Positions 31,664 to 38,241 of a DNA stretch of 64,000 bases are shown piece after piece. Below the pieces are notes generated by a model that saw only the letters and a list, made by a program, of their open reading frames with translations, searched no databases and was not told the DNA's origin. Made by a program: the position numbers and the translations under genes. Numbering within the stretch: the stretch's first letter is position 1; each line of letters starts with the position of its first letter. This DNA is from a virus, in IMG/VR virus record IMGVR_UViG_3300046171_000252, positions 124,001 through 188,000 of that record, one strand, 5' to 3'.

Positions 31664-31888
31664 GTGGACACATCTGACCTGGATGATTATTCCCTTGGAG
31701 ATGGTGAATGGTACACAGAAATGACACTTGGCATAGATGAGGTTCGTGCATTATATGAACATTTTTCTTTTGCTTTAGAAACTTGGCCGGGGTCTCCTAG
31801 AAGACCCACACATGAACAAGAACTGCTTATGGTAATGAAAATGAGATTTTTTGCAATGCTACAGGATTATAATTTTTATAATAACTAA
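31664..31888 (+). CDS. Hypothetical protein (74 aa), GTG start
   Basis: GTG 31664 follows GGAAG and lies 3 bp after the previous stop. The product (MDTSDLDDYSLGDGEWYTEM...) is acidic with two helices. No family is recognised. Confidence 0.65.
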   Translation: MDTSDLDDYSLGDGEWYTEMTLGIDEVRALYEHFSFALETWPGSPRRPTHEQELLMVMKMRFFAMLQDYNFYNN

Positions 31889-31897
31889 GAACTTATA

Positions 31898-32698
31898 ATG
31901 ATTCCAGAAATCCAGTTAGGTAATATTGATATTGGAGTTAATCAAGTTAGTAATTTGATTATTAATGATACACCTGACTGGTTAAAAACTCCGCCTGCAG
32001 CAATGCCAATATACCCACCCGTGACTACACAGGTGGGTGTTCCTATTGTTAATATACCTGGATGTGTTGAGTCTCACAGAGATAGTAGTGAGAATCAAAC
32101 ACTCAAAGAAGAAGATAGAGATGGCGTCCAAGTATTCTGTGATGCAGGAACACCTAGCTATAGTCCAATAGATTATGATCCACGCAGACTAGAGATAACA
32201 ACAACATCTCCGCCACCCCCACCATACAAAGCACCTGATACAAAACCACCAGAGACACCCAAATCTCCTACACCACCACCTCCACCTGCGAAGGCAGAGT
32301 GTCCGAGTAGAGCACAAGAATTAAAAAACCCTGTAGGAAAGATCCTAGAGGGTAATAAAAAGATTACTAGGTATGAGACAGTCGGAAAAGAATGTCTTCC
32401 TGTATTTGAAAATTTAAATATACCGGATCAGATTGTCCAGAACATACCATCAGCAGGTGCAGTAACTGTTACCGCATCTATCGCTGTGGTGGCAACGACC
32501 TCGGCACTGCTTGCAAAACCTCTTGCTGATCTTTTGTTAAAAGTGGTGAAACCTGTGACGAAGAAAGTGGTGAAGAAGATTGCTGCCTTACGGGGTAAGA
32601 AACCCCCGGTACTGTCTGAGTCTGAGAGGAAGGCGGAGCAACGTGATCGGAACCGTGCGATAAAGGTCCTACGTTCGGCACTGAAACCGAAGGGATAG
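31898..32698 (+). CDS. Virion structural protein, proline-rich (266 aa)
   Basis: The N-terminus is beta-rich, followed by a cysteine-containing GCVESHRD region. Residues about 105-135 are a Pro-rich linker (SPPPPPYKAPDTKPPETP). A hydrophobic, Ala/Val-rich segment (about 190-215) and a very basic C-terminus (RDRNRAIKVLRSALKPKG) close the protein. This pattern is typical of a cyanophage structural protein. Its 3' end overlaps the minus-strand gene's 3' end by 221 bp. Confidence 0.75.
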   Translation: MIPEIQLGNIDIGVNQVSNLIINDTPDWLKTPPAAMPIYPPVTTQVGVPIVNIPGCVESHRDSSENQTLKEEDRDGVQVFCDAGTPSYSPIDYDPRRLEITTTSPPPPPYKAPDTKPPETPKSPTPPPPPAKAECPSRAQELKNPVGKILEGNKKITRYETVGKECLPVFENLNIPDQIVQNIPSAGAVTVTASIAVVATTSALLAKPLADLLLKVVKPVTKKVVKKIAALRGKKPPVLSESERKAEQRDRNRAIKVLRSALKPKG

Positions 32699-33485
32699 TA
32701 TGACGATGTTGCTTGACGGTATTAACATTTTGTACTACGACATCGGCACATATTTTAAAATAAGGACTTCTGGGATGGAAACTGATTCCTCTCTGCATTA
32801 ATTCTCCACAATTCTTAAGTCTCGCAATCTCAAAATCTAATCTCTTATTGGCAACCAATTGTTGTTGCATTTGGATCTGAGTATCTGCTGCTTGTTTACA
32901 ACGTTCTTGTAGTCCACCATCAAGTGGGAAAGAAAGTGTTGCAGATAAACCAAGACTGGTACTGTAATTTCTACTATCACCAGTTCTCACTGGTTTTTGC
33001 CAGAGTTCACGGCCTGGATTATCGGGGACACCATCACCCTGCATTTCCATAACAATGATAGTCATGTCTGCACCATCTTCATAGGCACGAACAGTTTCTC
33101 CAGCAGTATTCGTATATGTTCTATTATCATAGTGTGGTTCCCACGGCCAATTCTTTACTACCTTTTGAGTCTCTACTAACTGACCATTAAAATCTCTATT
33201 GTCATATTGAGGTTCCATGTAGTGTGTTTCAAATGGATCCTTTTCATTACGAGCATGAGTAATGAATGGTGTGATGTTAGCAGTCGGACCTTGACAAGCA
33301 ATACCCCCACCATATTGGTTAGTGATATATGGTCCTTGTAAGACCTGAATAGCTTGGTTCGTAACTGAGCCTGAACTATTAGCTATTGGGTTTGCTGTCG
33401 CACTTACACCCCCGACATCTGCCGCCAGTGTGGCAGGGACAGTCGCAAGTTGAGTTAGACATAGTACTATTGGGTAAAGATACTT
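32478..33485 (-). CDS. Secreted protein of unknown function, uncertain start
   Basis: The reading frame is open from 33758, but the part above about 33490 overlaps the previous minus-strand gene and reads as low-quality sequence. A signal peptide begins near 33480 (KYLYPIVLCLTQLATVPATLA), yet no ATG, GTG or TTG precedes it closely in frame. The mature part is Asn/Gln-rich, with a coiled segment (CKQAADTQIQMQQQLVANKR). The start is therefore approximate. It belongs with the two upstream secreted proteins. Confidence 0.6.
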   Translation of the reverse strand, partial: KYLYPIVLCLTQLATVPATLAADVGGVSATANPIANSSGSVTNQAIQVLQGPYITNQYGGGIACQGPTANITPFITHARNEKDPFETHYMEPQYDNRDFNGQLVETQKVVKNWPWEPHYDNRTYTNTAGETVRAYEDGADMTIIVMEMQGDGVPDNPGRELWQKPVRTGDSRNYSTSLGLSATLSFPLDGGLQERCKQAADTQIQMQQQLVANKRLDFEIARLKNCGELMQRGISFHPRSPYFKICADVVVQNVNTVKQHRHTIPSVSVPNVGPLSHGSDHVAPPSSQTQTVPGVSYPVRQQSSSPLSSSQVSPLLTKDQQEVLQAVPRSLPPQR

Positions 33486-33937
33486 GTTGTGTCGGTTACG
33501 CTGGTAACTTCTGTTGTTCTTTGAATCACAGTTTGATTTGTCACTCCTGGTCCCATGTAGGTCTGAGTGAACTGAAATGCTGCTCCTGGTTCTGCGATTG
33601 TGAAATTCTGTCCATTTAAATCGAGACCAGAGTTGGCACTTGTTACTTGCCCCTCTGTTCCTCCTAATGGATTCACTATCACTGAATTTGTTGTTGGGTT
33701 CGGACTCAGGGATTGTCCCCCGTTGGTCACGTTTGTTCCCGATACTGAATATTGCCATCCTGTTGCATAATCTATAGAGTTAATCGTCTCAGTCACTTTA
33801 CTTGTCGTTTCCGTGTGACTCGTCATACTTCCCTGTGTGAAATTTGGGACCACGGGGACCGCCAGGGCAGCGGCAGGAATAAGACTTACTCCCACCGCAG
33901 ACATCACAATATATATGATTGTCTTTCCAGAAGTCAT
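33467..33937 (-). CDS. Secreted protein with GSAFSF-like motif (156 aa)
   Basis: A signal peptide (MTSGKTIIYIVMSAVGVSLIPAAALA) precedes a Thr/Ser/Asn-rich beta protein. EPGAAFQFTQTYMGPG corresponds to NPGSAFSFSQSYTQ in the upstream minus-strand protein, so they are paralogues. GGAGGT precedes the ATG. Probably exported to the periplasm or cell surface, where it could form adhesive or structural material; function is unknown. Confidence 0.75.
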   Translation of the reverse strand: MTSGKTIIYIVMSAVGVSLIPAAALAVPVVPNFTQGSMTSHTETTSKVTETINSIDYATGWQYSVSGTNVTNGGQSLSPNPTTNSVIVNPLGGTEGQVTSANSGLDLNGQNFTIAEPGAAFQFTQTYMGPGVTNQTVIQRTTEVTSVTDTTSIFTQ

Positions 33938-33957
33938 GTTTTCTGACCTCCATTTAT

Positions 33958-34452
33958 TTAGTGTAGAATTGAGAGCTCACTTACGAATTGGCCAGTAGCA
34001 TTCGTACCAGCTCCACCAGCTGTCAAAGTAATTGCACCAGCAGTAGAGAGAGTACCTGCAAGAGAACCAGCAGCTCCTGCAGTTGTAGATGTAACATTAC
34101 CAAAGTTTGCTACATCACCAACAGTGACTGCACTAGTTGGAATCGCATCAGCCTGTGTGTAAGACTGAGAGAAACTAAAAGCACTACCAGGATTATCTTG
34201 AGTGGCAGCAATTGTACCAGGAGCATAAACTCCACTACTAATTGCACCAGTAGAAATTGTATTAACTGTTGTTCCGTCAGTAGTATCTACACCGCTGCCT
34301 GAAATTGAAAATGTACTGCCAAGTCTTGTGACATTAGAAGCAGCAGCATCAACGGTTAACTGAACACTAGAAGATATTTTATGAGTAAGAGCACCTGCAT
34401 TTGCTGCTGGTGCGGTCATCAATAACATTATGAAAGGTAGAAACCGTTTCAT
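33958..34452 (-). CDS. Secreted beta-rich protein (164 aa)
   Basis: ATG at 34452 (MKRFLPFIMLLMTAPAANAG) gives a good signal peptide; the open frame continues upstream to a TTG at 34464. The mature region is Ser/Thr/Gly/Ala-rich and nearly Lys-free, with NPGSAFSFSQSYTQ shared with the next gene. It resembles a surface or filament-like protein. First in the minus-strand operon behind a late-type box. Confidence 0.75.
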   Translation of the reverse strand: MKRFLPFIMLLMTAPAANAGALTHKISSSVQLTVDAAASNVTRLGSTFSISGSGVDTTDGTTVNTISTGAISSGVYAPGTIAATQDNPGSAFSFSQSYTQADAIPTSAVTVGDVANFGNVTSTTAGAAGSLAGTLSTAGAITLTAGGAGTNATGQFVSELSILH

Positions 34453-34480
34453 ACTTTTTACCAAAAATGGTGTATAGGTA

Positions 34481-34492
34481 TTTTTATTTAGC
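34481..34492 (-). promoter_or_regulatory. Late-type promoter box (minus strand)
   Basis: On the minus strand the sequence reads GCTAAATAAAAA, a CTAAATA-type late box, about 30 bp before the first secreted-protein gene. It stands back to back with the plus-strand tRNA promoter at 34493. Confidence 0.55.
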
Positions 34493-34521
34493 TTGACCTT
34501 TTTTTAATTTGGTGTTATAGT
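34493..34521 (+). promoter_or_regulatory. Sigma-70 type promoter for tRNA-Arg
   Basis: TTGACC (34493-34498), 17-bp spacer, TATAGT (34516-34521), ending 19 bp before the tRNA. Confidence 0.75.
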
Positions 34522-34540
34522 ACCTAAAGATACAACAAAT

Positions 34541-34614
<74 letters not shown>

Positions 34615-34633
34615 TTGTCCTTTTCTATTTCTT

Positions 34634-34837
34634 ATGGGCAAATATGATTTTGGTGGGCAACCACCAATAGCAGTCAACATCCTCAGACTCATTAGTGAGT
34701 TAGAAGGTTCTTCCCAAATGCTTAAATATATGGGATTTGAAGAAGATATGAATGCGATCAATGAAATGAAGAAGAGATACTATAAACTCTACTTCAAGAC
34801 CAATAAGGAAGAAAAGGCAAAAAACAATCCTCTGTAG
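34634..34837 (+). CDS. Hypothetical protein (67 aa)
   Basis: MGKYDFGGQPPIAVNILRLISELEGSSQMLKYMGFEEDMN... is a small helical protein between two tRNAs. Its last 10 bases overlap the 5' end of tRNA-Asn. No family is recognised. Confidence 0.7.
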   Translation: MGKYDFGGQPPIAVNILRLISELEGSSQMLKYMGFEEDMNAINEMKKRYYKLYFKTNKEEKAKNNPL

Positions 34838-34899
34838 CTCAGCGGTAGAGCCGACGACTGTTAATCGTCTGGTCGCAGGTTCGAATCCTGCCGGGGGAG
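34828..34899 (+). tRNA. tRNA-Asn (GTT)
   Basis: Acceptor TCCTCTG pairs with CGGGGGA with G-T wobbles. The anticodon loop CTGTTAA gives GTT, and the T-arm CGCAGGTTCGAATCCTG is canonical. The 5' end overlaps the end of the preceding small gene. Confidence 0.95.
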
Positions 34900-34928
34900 T
34901 TGACAGGATATTCATCTTGTCGTATACT
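34900..34928 (+). promoter_or_regulatory. Sigma-70 type promoter
   Basis: TTGACA (34900-34905), 17-bp spacer, TATACT (34923-34928). It starts at the base after tRNA-Asn and should drive tRNA-Gly and what follows. Confidence 0.8.
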
Positions 34929-34979
34929 ATGCTTGTCCGTGTGAAGGAAGTGTTTGAGGGATTTTTCTCTCACCACTCT

Positions 34980-35050
34980 GCGGGTTTAGTTTAGAGGTAA
35001 AACTAAAGGTTTCCAACCTTTCGTCAGGAGTTCGATTCTCCTAACCCGCT
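34980..35050 (+). tRNA. tRNA-Gly (TCC)
   Basis: Acceptor GCGGGTT pairs with AACCCGC, the anticodon loop reads TTTCCAA (TCC), and the T-arm CAGGAGTTCGATTCTCCT is canonical. A TCGGATT/AATCCGA hairpin (35052-35070) follows, perhaps a processing or termination signal. Confidence 0.95.
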
Positions 35051-35076
35051 TTCGGATTCCCGTAATCCGAGCATAG

Positions 35077-35178
35077 TATAAATACTTAACCATTTGTCTT
35101 TCAGTAATTAAAGTAACAAATGGTGATATTAACACGGGACAGTCGAGTCCCTATTCATCTGCGGGTATCCATTCCGCA
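35077..35178 (+). promoter_or_regulatory. Late promoter and structured 5' leader of beta-barrel gene
   Basis: TATAAATA (35077-35084) is followed by three hairpins: ACCATTTGT (35089-35097) with ACAAATGGT (35116-35124), GGGAC with GTCCC (35136-35151), and TGCGG with CCGCA (35160-35178). The gene starts at 35199. Such a leader could stabilise the message or regulate translation. Confidence 0.55.
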
Positions 35179-35198
35179 AGTAACTAAAGGTAAAACAA

Positions 35199-35568
35199 AT
35201 GTTTAAAACGACTATCGCTGCAGCTGCCGCTGCAATTGCTCTTGCTCCAGCTGCTGCCCTAGCCGGTCCCTACGTCAACGTAGAGACAAATGCAGGTTGG
35301 GTTGGCGACGATTATACTGCTGCCACGACAGATCTTCACGTAGGATTTGAAGGCGAAGTAGGTGCTGCTTCTTACTACGTCCAGGCTGGTCCTGCAATCG
35401 TCGCTGTTGACGGTGAAGAGACTGACACCCAGTTCTCTGGTAAAGGCAGGAGTTGGCGTCCCCGTTTCCGATGCTATCGGAGTATACGGTGAGCTCTCCT
35501 TCTTGACCGCAGAAGACGATGATGATTTCGGTGTTGGTGGTAAGTTGGGCGTCAAGTACAACTTCTGA
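35199..35568 (+). CDS. Small outer-membrane beta-barrel-like protein, frameshifted
   Basis: The signal peptide MFKTTIAAAAAAIALAPAAALA precedes alternating beta strands (YVNVETNAGWV, DLHVGFEGEVG, YVQAGPAIVAVDG). A run of three A at 35442-35444 breaks the frame. Removing one A joins FSGK to AGVGVPVSDAIGVYGELSF and ends at GVGGKLGVKYNF, a classic C-terminal aromatic beta-signal. The joined product is about 122 aa. It probably sits in the host outer membrane. Sequencing error is the likeliest cause of the break. Confidence 0.75.
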
Positions 35569-35606
35569 TCTTCAATATAGACACATAAACATCTAGATGT
35601 TATACT

Positions 35607-35634
35607 GGGGGTGCGACGGCATCCCCTTTTTTTT
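35607..35634 (+). terminator. Rho-independent terminator
   Basis: GGGGGTGC (35607-35614), loop GACG and GCATCCCC (35619-35626) form an 8-bp stem with one G-T pair, followed by eight T. Confidence 0.9.
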
Positions 35635-35699
35635 ATGAAAAAATATTTATAACTTTCATAACGAATCCAGGAACGCTGACCTCCCTTCTGTTACTGGGA

Positions 35700-35843
35700 A
35701 TGATAGCACTGATAGGGACACTGCATAACCATGCTCACTATGCAATGACTATGGATGCAGATTCTTACGTTAGACAATGGTGTAGAGCATCAGCAGAAAA
35801 CAAAAAGACCTGCATTCGTTATGGTGGAGACATGGACTATTGA
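35700..35843 (+). CDS. Small protein, start uncertain (47 aa)
   Basis: MIALIGTLHNHAHYAMTMDADSYVRQ... In-frame codons upstream add a hydrophobic LTSLLLLG stretch without a start codon, so either the start is non-canonical or a base is wrong upstream. Cys-containing soluble tail. No family is recognised. It ends at TGA over the next promoter. Confidence 0.4.
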   Translation: MIALIGTLHNHAHYAMTMDADSYVRQWCRASAENKKTCIRYGGDMDY

Positions 35844-35868
35844 CAAAACTTTATCTTTCCTATATAAT
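35840..35868 (+). promoter_or_regulatory. Consensus sigma-70 promoter for the hli operon
   Basis: TTGACA (35840-35845), 17-bp spacer, TATAAT (35863-35868), 28 bp before the hli start. Confidence 0.9.
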
Positions 35869-35895
35869 ATGTAAAGAAACATTACGGAGTGTATC

Positions 35896-36114
35896 GTGAC
35901 TGTAACAACCAATGATCGTGGACAACAGAATCTGTTTGCCAAAGAACCCCAGATGTACGTCTCTCAGACTGATGCAGAGCGTTACGGTTATGAGTCATAT
36001 GCAGAACGTGCAGAGAAATTGAATGGACGCACTGCTATGCTTGGATTTGTTGCTGCTGTCATCTCTTATGCTACTTCCGGTAGTGTATTTTTCTTTGGTG
36101 TCTTCGGATTCTGA
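35896..36114 (+). CDS. hli: High-light-inducible protein, GTG start
   Basis: A 72-residue one-helix chlorophyll-binding protein of the Hlip/ELIP family. The signature AERAEKLNGRTAMLGFVAAVISYATSG (residues about 36-62) has the ExxNGRxAMxGF motif that binds chlorophyll. Hli proteins protect photosystems by quenching and by carrying chlorophyll during repair. It starts at GTG 35896 behind CGGAG and is first in a run of membrane-peptide genes that includes a second hli. Confidence 0.95.
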   Translation: MTVTTNDRGQQNLFAKEPQMYVSQTDAERYGYESYAERAEKLNGRTAMLGFVAAVISYATSGSVFFFGVFGF

Positions 36115-36200
36115 TGACTGAAGTTATTTTCACCGTCACGACAGTTGCTTTTTTCTGTCTTCTCGGTTATACTGTGGAACAACTTTCAGAAACCTACTGA
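36114..36200 (+). CDS. Single-helix membrane peptide (28 aa)
   Basis: MTEVIFTVTTVAFFCLLGYTV then EQLSETY. It overlaps the hli stop and the next start by one base each, so translation is likely coupled. The size and topology match small photosystem-associated peptides, but no family is recognised. Confidence 0.6.
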   Translation: MTEVIFTVTTVAFFCLLGYTVEQLSETY

Positions 36201-36427
36201 TGGAAAACTCTCTACTTGAAATTCTGACTTATTATGTAATTGGAGGAGCACTGCTTGTCGGTGCGCCAGCAGTATTCTTTTTCGTAGTCTTCATGTCAGC
36301 TCTTCAAAATACGAAGGGTCGCATGGTAGGATACAAAGACCACAAACAGTATGGTGACATTTCATCTTATGAGAATGCACCAGTAGACCAAAGCAAATTT
36401 TATTTTACACTAGGAGAAAACACATGA
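36200..36427 (+). CDS. Small membrane protein (75 aa)
   Basis: MENSLLEILTYYVIGGALLVGAPAVFFFVVFMSAL is one long membrane helix, followed by a hydrophilic tail with Tyr and Asp. It lies between two hli genes in one operon, which suggests a thylakoid role, but function is unknown. Confidence 0.7.
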   Translation: MENSLLEILTYYVIGGALLVGAPAVFFFVVFMSALQNTKGRMVGYKDHKQYGDISSYENAPVDQSKFYFTLGENT

Positions 36428-36531
36428 ACGAAAACGCAGAACGCATCAATGGTTGGGCAGCAATGATCGGAGTCATTGCCGCAATGGGTAGTTATGCAAC
36501 AACAGGACAAATCATTCCAGGTATTTGGTGA
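36424..36531 (+). CDS. hli: Short high-light-inducible protein (35 aa)
   Basis: MNENAERINGWAAMIGVIAAMGSYATTGQIIPGIW keeps the core of the Hlip helix: E-R-I-N-G-x-x-A-M-x-G. It is the minimal form with almost no N-terminal extension. It overlaps the preceding gene by 4 bp. Confidence 0.85.
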   Translation: MNENAERINGWAAMIGVIAAMGSYATTGQIIPGIW

Positions 36532-36599
36532 TGGGATTTGTAGTAGCAGCACTGCTGTTTCTTATTCCAATTGGTGCAGCAGTTAGGAAATCATCATGA
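36531..36599 (+). CDS. Tiny membrane peptide (22 aa)
   Basis: MGFVVAALLFLIPIGAAVRKSS is a single hydrophobic helix with a basic end. It shares one base with the hli stop and overlaps the next ATG by 4 bp. The coupled overlaps are the only support. Confidence 0.45.
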   Translation: MGFVVAALLFLIPIGAAVRKSS

Positions 36600-36739
36600 G
36601 TATAGAATGGGCACAGGCAATTATTTTTTTCTTGGCACCCCTATTCTTTATGCTCCTCTTCATAGAAACTAATGAAGATGATGATGGACCACCAGATGGT
36701 GGAATGATGACGCCAGTATATGCACCAAACCCTGTGTAG
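36596..36739 (+). CDS. Small membrane protein with acidic tail (47 aa)
   Basis: MSIEWAQAIIFFLAPLFFMLLFI then ETNEDDDGPPDGGMMTPVYAPNPV. One membrane helix and an acidic, Pro-rich tail. Last of the hli-operon peptides. Function is unknown. Confidence 0.6.
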   Translation: MSIEWAQAIIFFLAPLFFMLLFIETNEDDDGPPDGGMMTPVYAPNPV

Positions 36740-36805
36740 TAACCAACACATTTAATTGACAGATAATAATCTTACTGCTTAAATAAAGGCAGTAGGATTA
36801 TTTTT

Positions 36806-36961
36806 ATGCCTCGCAATTCAATAACAAAAGAACAATTAAAATGTGATGTTCTTAAATTAAAAAATCAATTGAAAGATGAGTTTTGTTCTGAATCTAAAAA
36901 AGAAATTGCAGACATGTATTTAAATTTAGTTCTTGACAAAATTAATGAGTATAGATTATAA
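36806..36961 (+). CDS. Small helical protein (51 aa)
   Basis: MPRNSITKEQLKCDVLKLKNQ... is Lys-rich and helical. It is preceded by TTGACA (36756) and TTAAATAAAG (36779), an overlapping early/late promoter. Its end contains a second promoter (TTGACA 36933, TATAAT 36957, 18-bp spacer) for tRNA-Val. Confidence 0.65.
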   Translation: MPRNSITKEQLKCDVLKLKNQLKDEFCSESKKEIADMYLNLVLDKINEYRL

Positions 36962-36972
36962 TATTGTCATGG

Positions 36973-37044
36973 GGGCGATTAGCGCAGCGGTAGCGCAGTT
37001 GCTTTACACGCAATTGGTCGGCGGTTCGAATCCGTCATCGCCCA
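36973..37044 (+). tRNA. tRNA-Val (TAC)
   Basis: Acceptor GGGCGAT pairs with ATCGCCC, the anticodon loop CTTTACA gives TAC, and the T-arm GGCGGTTCGAATCCGTC is canonical. No CCA is encoded. Confidence 0.95.
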
Positions 37045-37090
37045 TATAAATAAATGAAATACTGAAGAAGTAAGATTTCATTATAAACCA

Positions 37091-37339
37091 ATGATTAAAA
37101 TTAGGTGTCTCTCCTGCAACACGGAGTTAGTAAGCACTAGTAAAGTGCAATTTTGTGGATGTTCAAATCAAATGAGTATTGTAGATAATAAAATTGGTGC
37201 CAAAGATTTGGATAAAGTTGTAATGGTATCTAATAATATAGAAAGAAAAATTGATAGTCATTTTTCTAGAGATGAACTTTGCTATCAAGAAGAAAGGCGC
37301 AAACGTAAAATTCGTAAATTAGATTTTGAAATAAGATAA
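37091..37339 (+). CDS. Small zinc-finger-like protein (82 aa)
   Basis: CLSC (residues 6-9) and CGC (22-24) near the N-terminus can form a zinc site, followed by a basic helical C-terminus (QEERRKRKIRKLDF). Zinc plus a basic tail suggests nucleic acid contact. It is preceded by an ATAAATAAA late-type box at 37044. No family is recognised. Confidence 0.65.
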   Translation: MIKIRCLSCNTELVSTSKVQFCGCSNQMSIVDNKIGAKDLDKVVMVSNNIERKIDSHFSRDELCYQEERRKRKIRKLDFEIR

Positions 37340-37414
37340 ATAATAATACTTAAATCCACAACTTACCGTGTAGCTTTTGGTGAGGAGGTTTAAGAGAAGC
37401 ATTTTAAAATCAAA

Positions 37415-37555
37415 ATGACAGATAGATCTATTGGGTCTGAACTAAATGAGGTTCGCAAAAAACTCAATGATATAGAAAAGAAACAAGAGTTTCTTGAGAA
37501 AGTTATTCAATTAGAAAGAGAGAGGCAACAACGAAGAGGTGAAATACCTTCATAA
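37415..37555 (+). CDS. Coiled-coil peptide (46 aa)
   Basis: MTDRSIGSELNEVRKKLNDI... is a heptad-rich coiled coil with an Arg-rich end. GAGGAGG lies at 37382 but is rather far from ATG 37415. A late-type GATAAATAA box is at 37338. Function is unknown. Confidence 0.5.
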   Translation: MTDRSIGSELNEVRKKLNDIEKKQEFLEKVIQLERERQQRRGEIPS

Positions 37556-37565
37556 AATATAGTCG

Positions 37566-37594
37566 TTGCCGAAAAGTAAATAACATGCTATACT
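37566..37594 (+). promoter_or_regulatory. Candidate sigma-70 promoter of a small RNA
   Basis: TTGCCG (37566-37571), 17-bp spacer, TATACT (37589-37594). No coding start follows nearby; the predicted transcript would begin near 37600, exactly at the first hairpin of the RNA candidate. Confidence 0.6.
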
Positions 37595-37599
37595 CAACA

Positions 37600-37688
37600 A
37601 GTTGAGAAATCAACTGCGGTAATCCCCTTGGCAGTTTAGGATTAGCGGCGATAGGAACTGCCGAGTGCCAGAATTAAAACTGGCACTC
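37600..37688 (+). ncRNA. Candidate pseudoknotted small RNA
   Basis: Four helices can be drawn. P0 is AGTTGA/TCAACT (37600-37605, 37610-37615) closed by a GAAA tetraloop. Stem A is TAATCC (37620-37625) with GGATTA (37639-37644). Stem B is GGCAGTT (37630-37636), inside the loop of A, with AACTGCC (37656-37662), giving an H-type pseudoknot. Stem C is GAGTGCCAG (37663-37671) with CTGGCACTC (37680-37688). There is no ORF, a promoter stands before it and another after it. No T-run follows stem C, so it could also be a leader element. Confidence 0.6.
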
Positions 37689-37717
37689 TTGACTACATAA
37701 TTACTATACCGTATAAT
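37689..37717 (+). promoter_or_regulatory. Sigma-70 type promoter
   Basis: TTGACT (37689-37694), 17-bp spacer, TATAAT (37712-37717), 22 bp before the gene at 37740. Confidence 0.85.
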
Positions 37718-37739
37718 ACACAGGTAAACAAACAGGACA

Positions 37740-37958
37740 ATGGTACTGACTGAAAAATTCAAGAAAGACATTCAAACTCTTTGGGGAGCAGTGAATGGCG
37801 ATTTTTATCTTGATGTAAAGAATCCAAAACTTTTCAAAAAAGTTCGTCGTTTTTATGAATCTCAGGGAGTCATCTTTTCTGATGATGCTCTTGATAATTA
37901 TGAAATTTTGATTGATTGTATTATTCAGGATCTAGAAACTAGTGAGGTTTCACGATGA
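37740..37958 (+). CDS. Conserved hypothetical protein (72 aa)
   Basis: MVLTEKFKKDIQTLWGAVNGDFYLDVKNPKLFKKVRRFYE... is a small mixed alpha/beta protein, first gene behind the 37689 promoter. Start overlap with the next gene is 4 bp. Function is unknown. Confidence 0.7.
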   Translation: MVLTEKFKKDIQTLWGAVNGDFYLDVKNPKLFKKVRRFYESQGVIFSDDALDNYEILIDCIIQDLETSEVSR

Positions 37959-38236
37959 ACGATCTAGATCCCAAGTCTGTTGTTTCAACAAAGACTACTG
38001 TCATTCACGAGAGGTTTCCCTATCGTTTTGTACAGAGAGGTTACATTCAATTGAATGGTAAACCTGACTTCCGTTTGCAAAAAGCAAATGAGTATACTAA
38101 GAAGTATTCTGACATTTATCTGTTTGACAATGGAGATCAGATGCTCCTTGCTATTGAAGACCCTGAGTACCCTAAATGGTTAGATCCAGATGGTGTTCCT
38201 TGTTATGTTAAAGACTCTGTGTCATTTGAAAACTAA
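37955..38236 (+). CDS. Conserved hypothetical protein (93 aa)
   Basis: MNDLDPKSVVSTKTTVIHERFPYRFVQRGYIQLNGKPDFRLQ... is beta-rich. No enzymatic motif. It is the last gene before the RNA elements and terminator that precede the glycan island. Confidence 0.7.
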   Translation: MNDLDPKSVVSTKTTVIHERFPYRFVQRGYIQLNGKPDFRLQKANEYTKKYSDIYLFDNGDQMLLAIEDPEYPKWLDPDGVPCYVKDSVSFEN

Positions 38237-38241
38237 GTCAA

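Noticed and set aside
33490-33758. Long N-terminal extension of the minus-strand 426-aa frame
   Set aside because: It lies antiparallel in frame over a well-supported secreted-protein gene and its translation is Ser/Arg/Asn-rich nonsense without a ribosome binding site.
37600-37688. Glutamine riboswitch (glnA or downstream-peptide type)
   Set aside because: The conserved GGAAGTAGG and CCGAAGGAACGC-like blocks that I associate with those motifs are absent.
37663-37695. Rho-independent terminator
   Set aside because: The 9-bp stem is strong, but the following bases are TTGACT, not a T-run; they form the next promoter.
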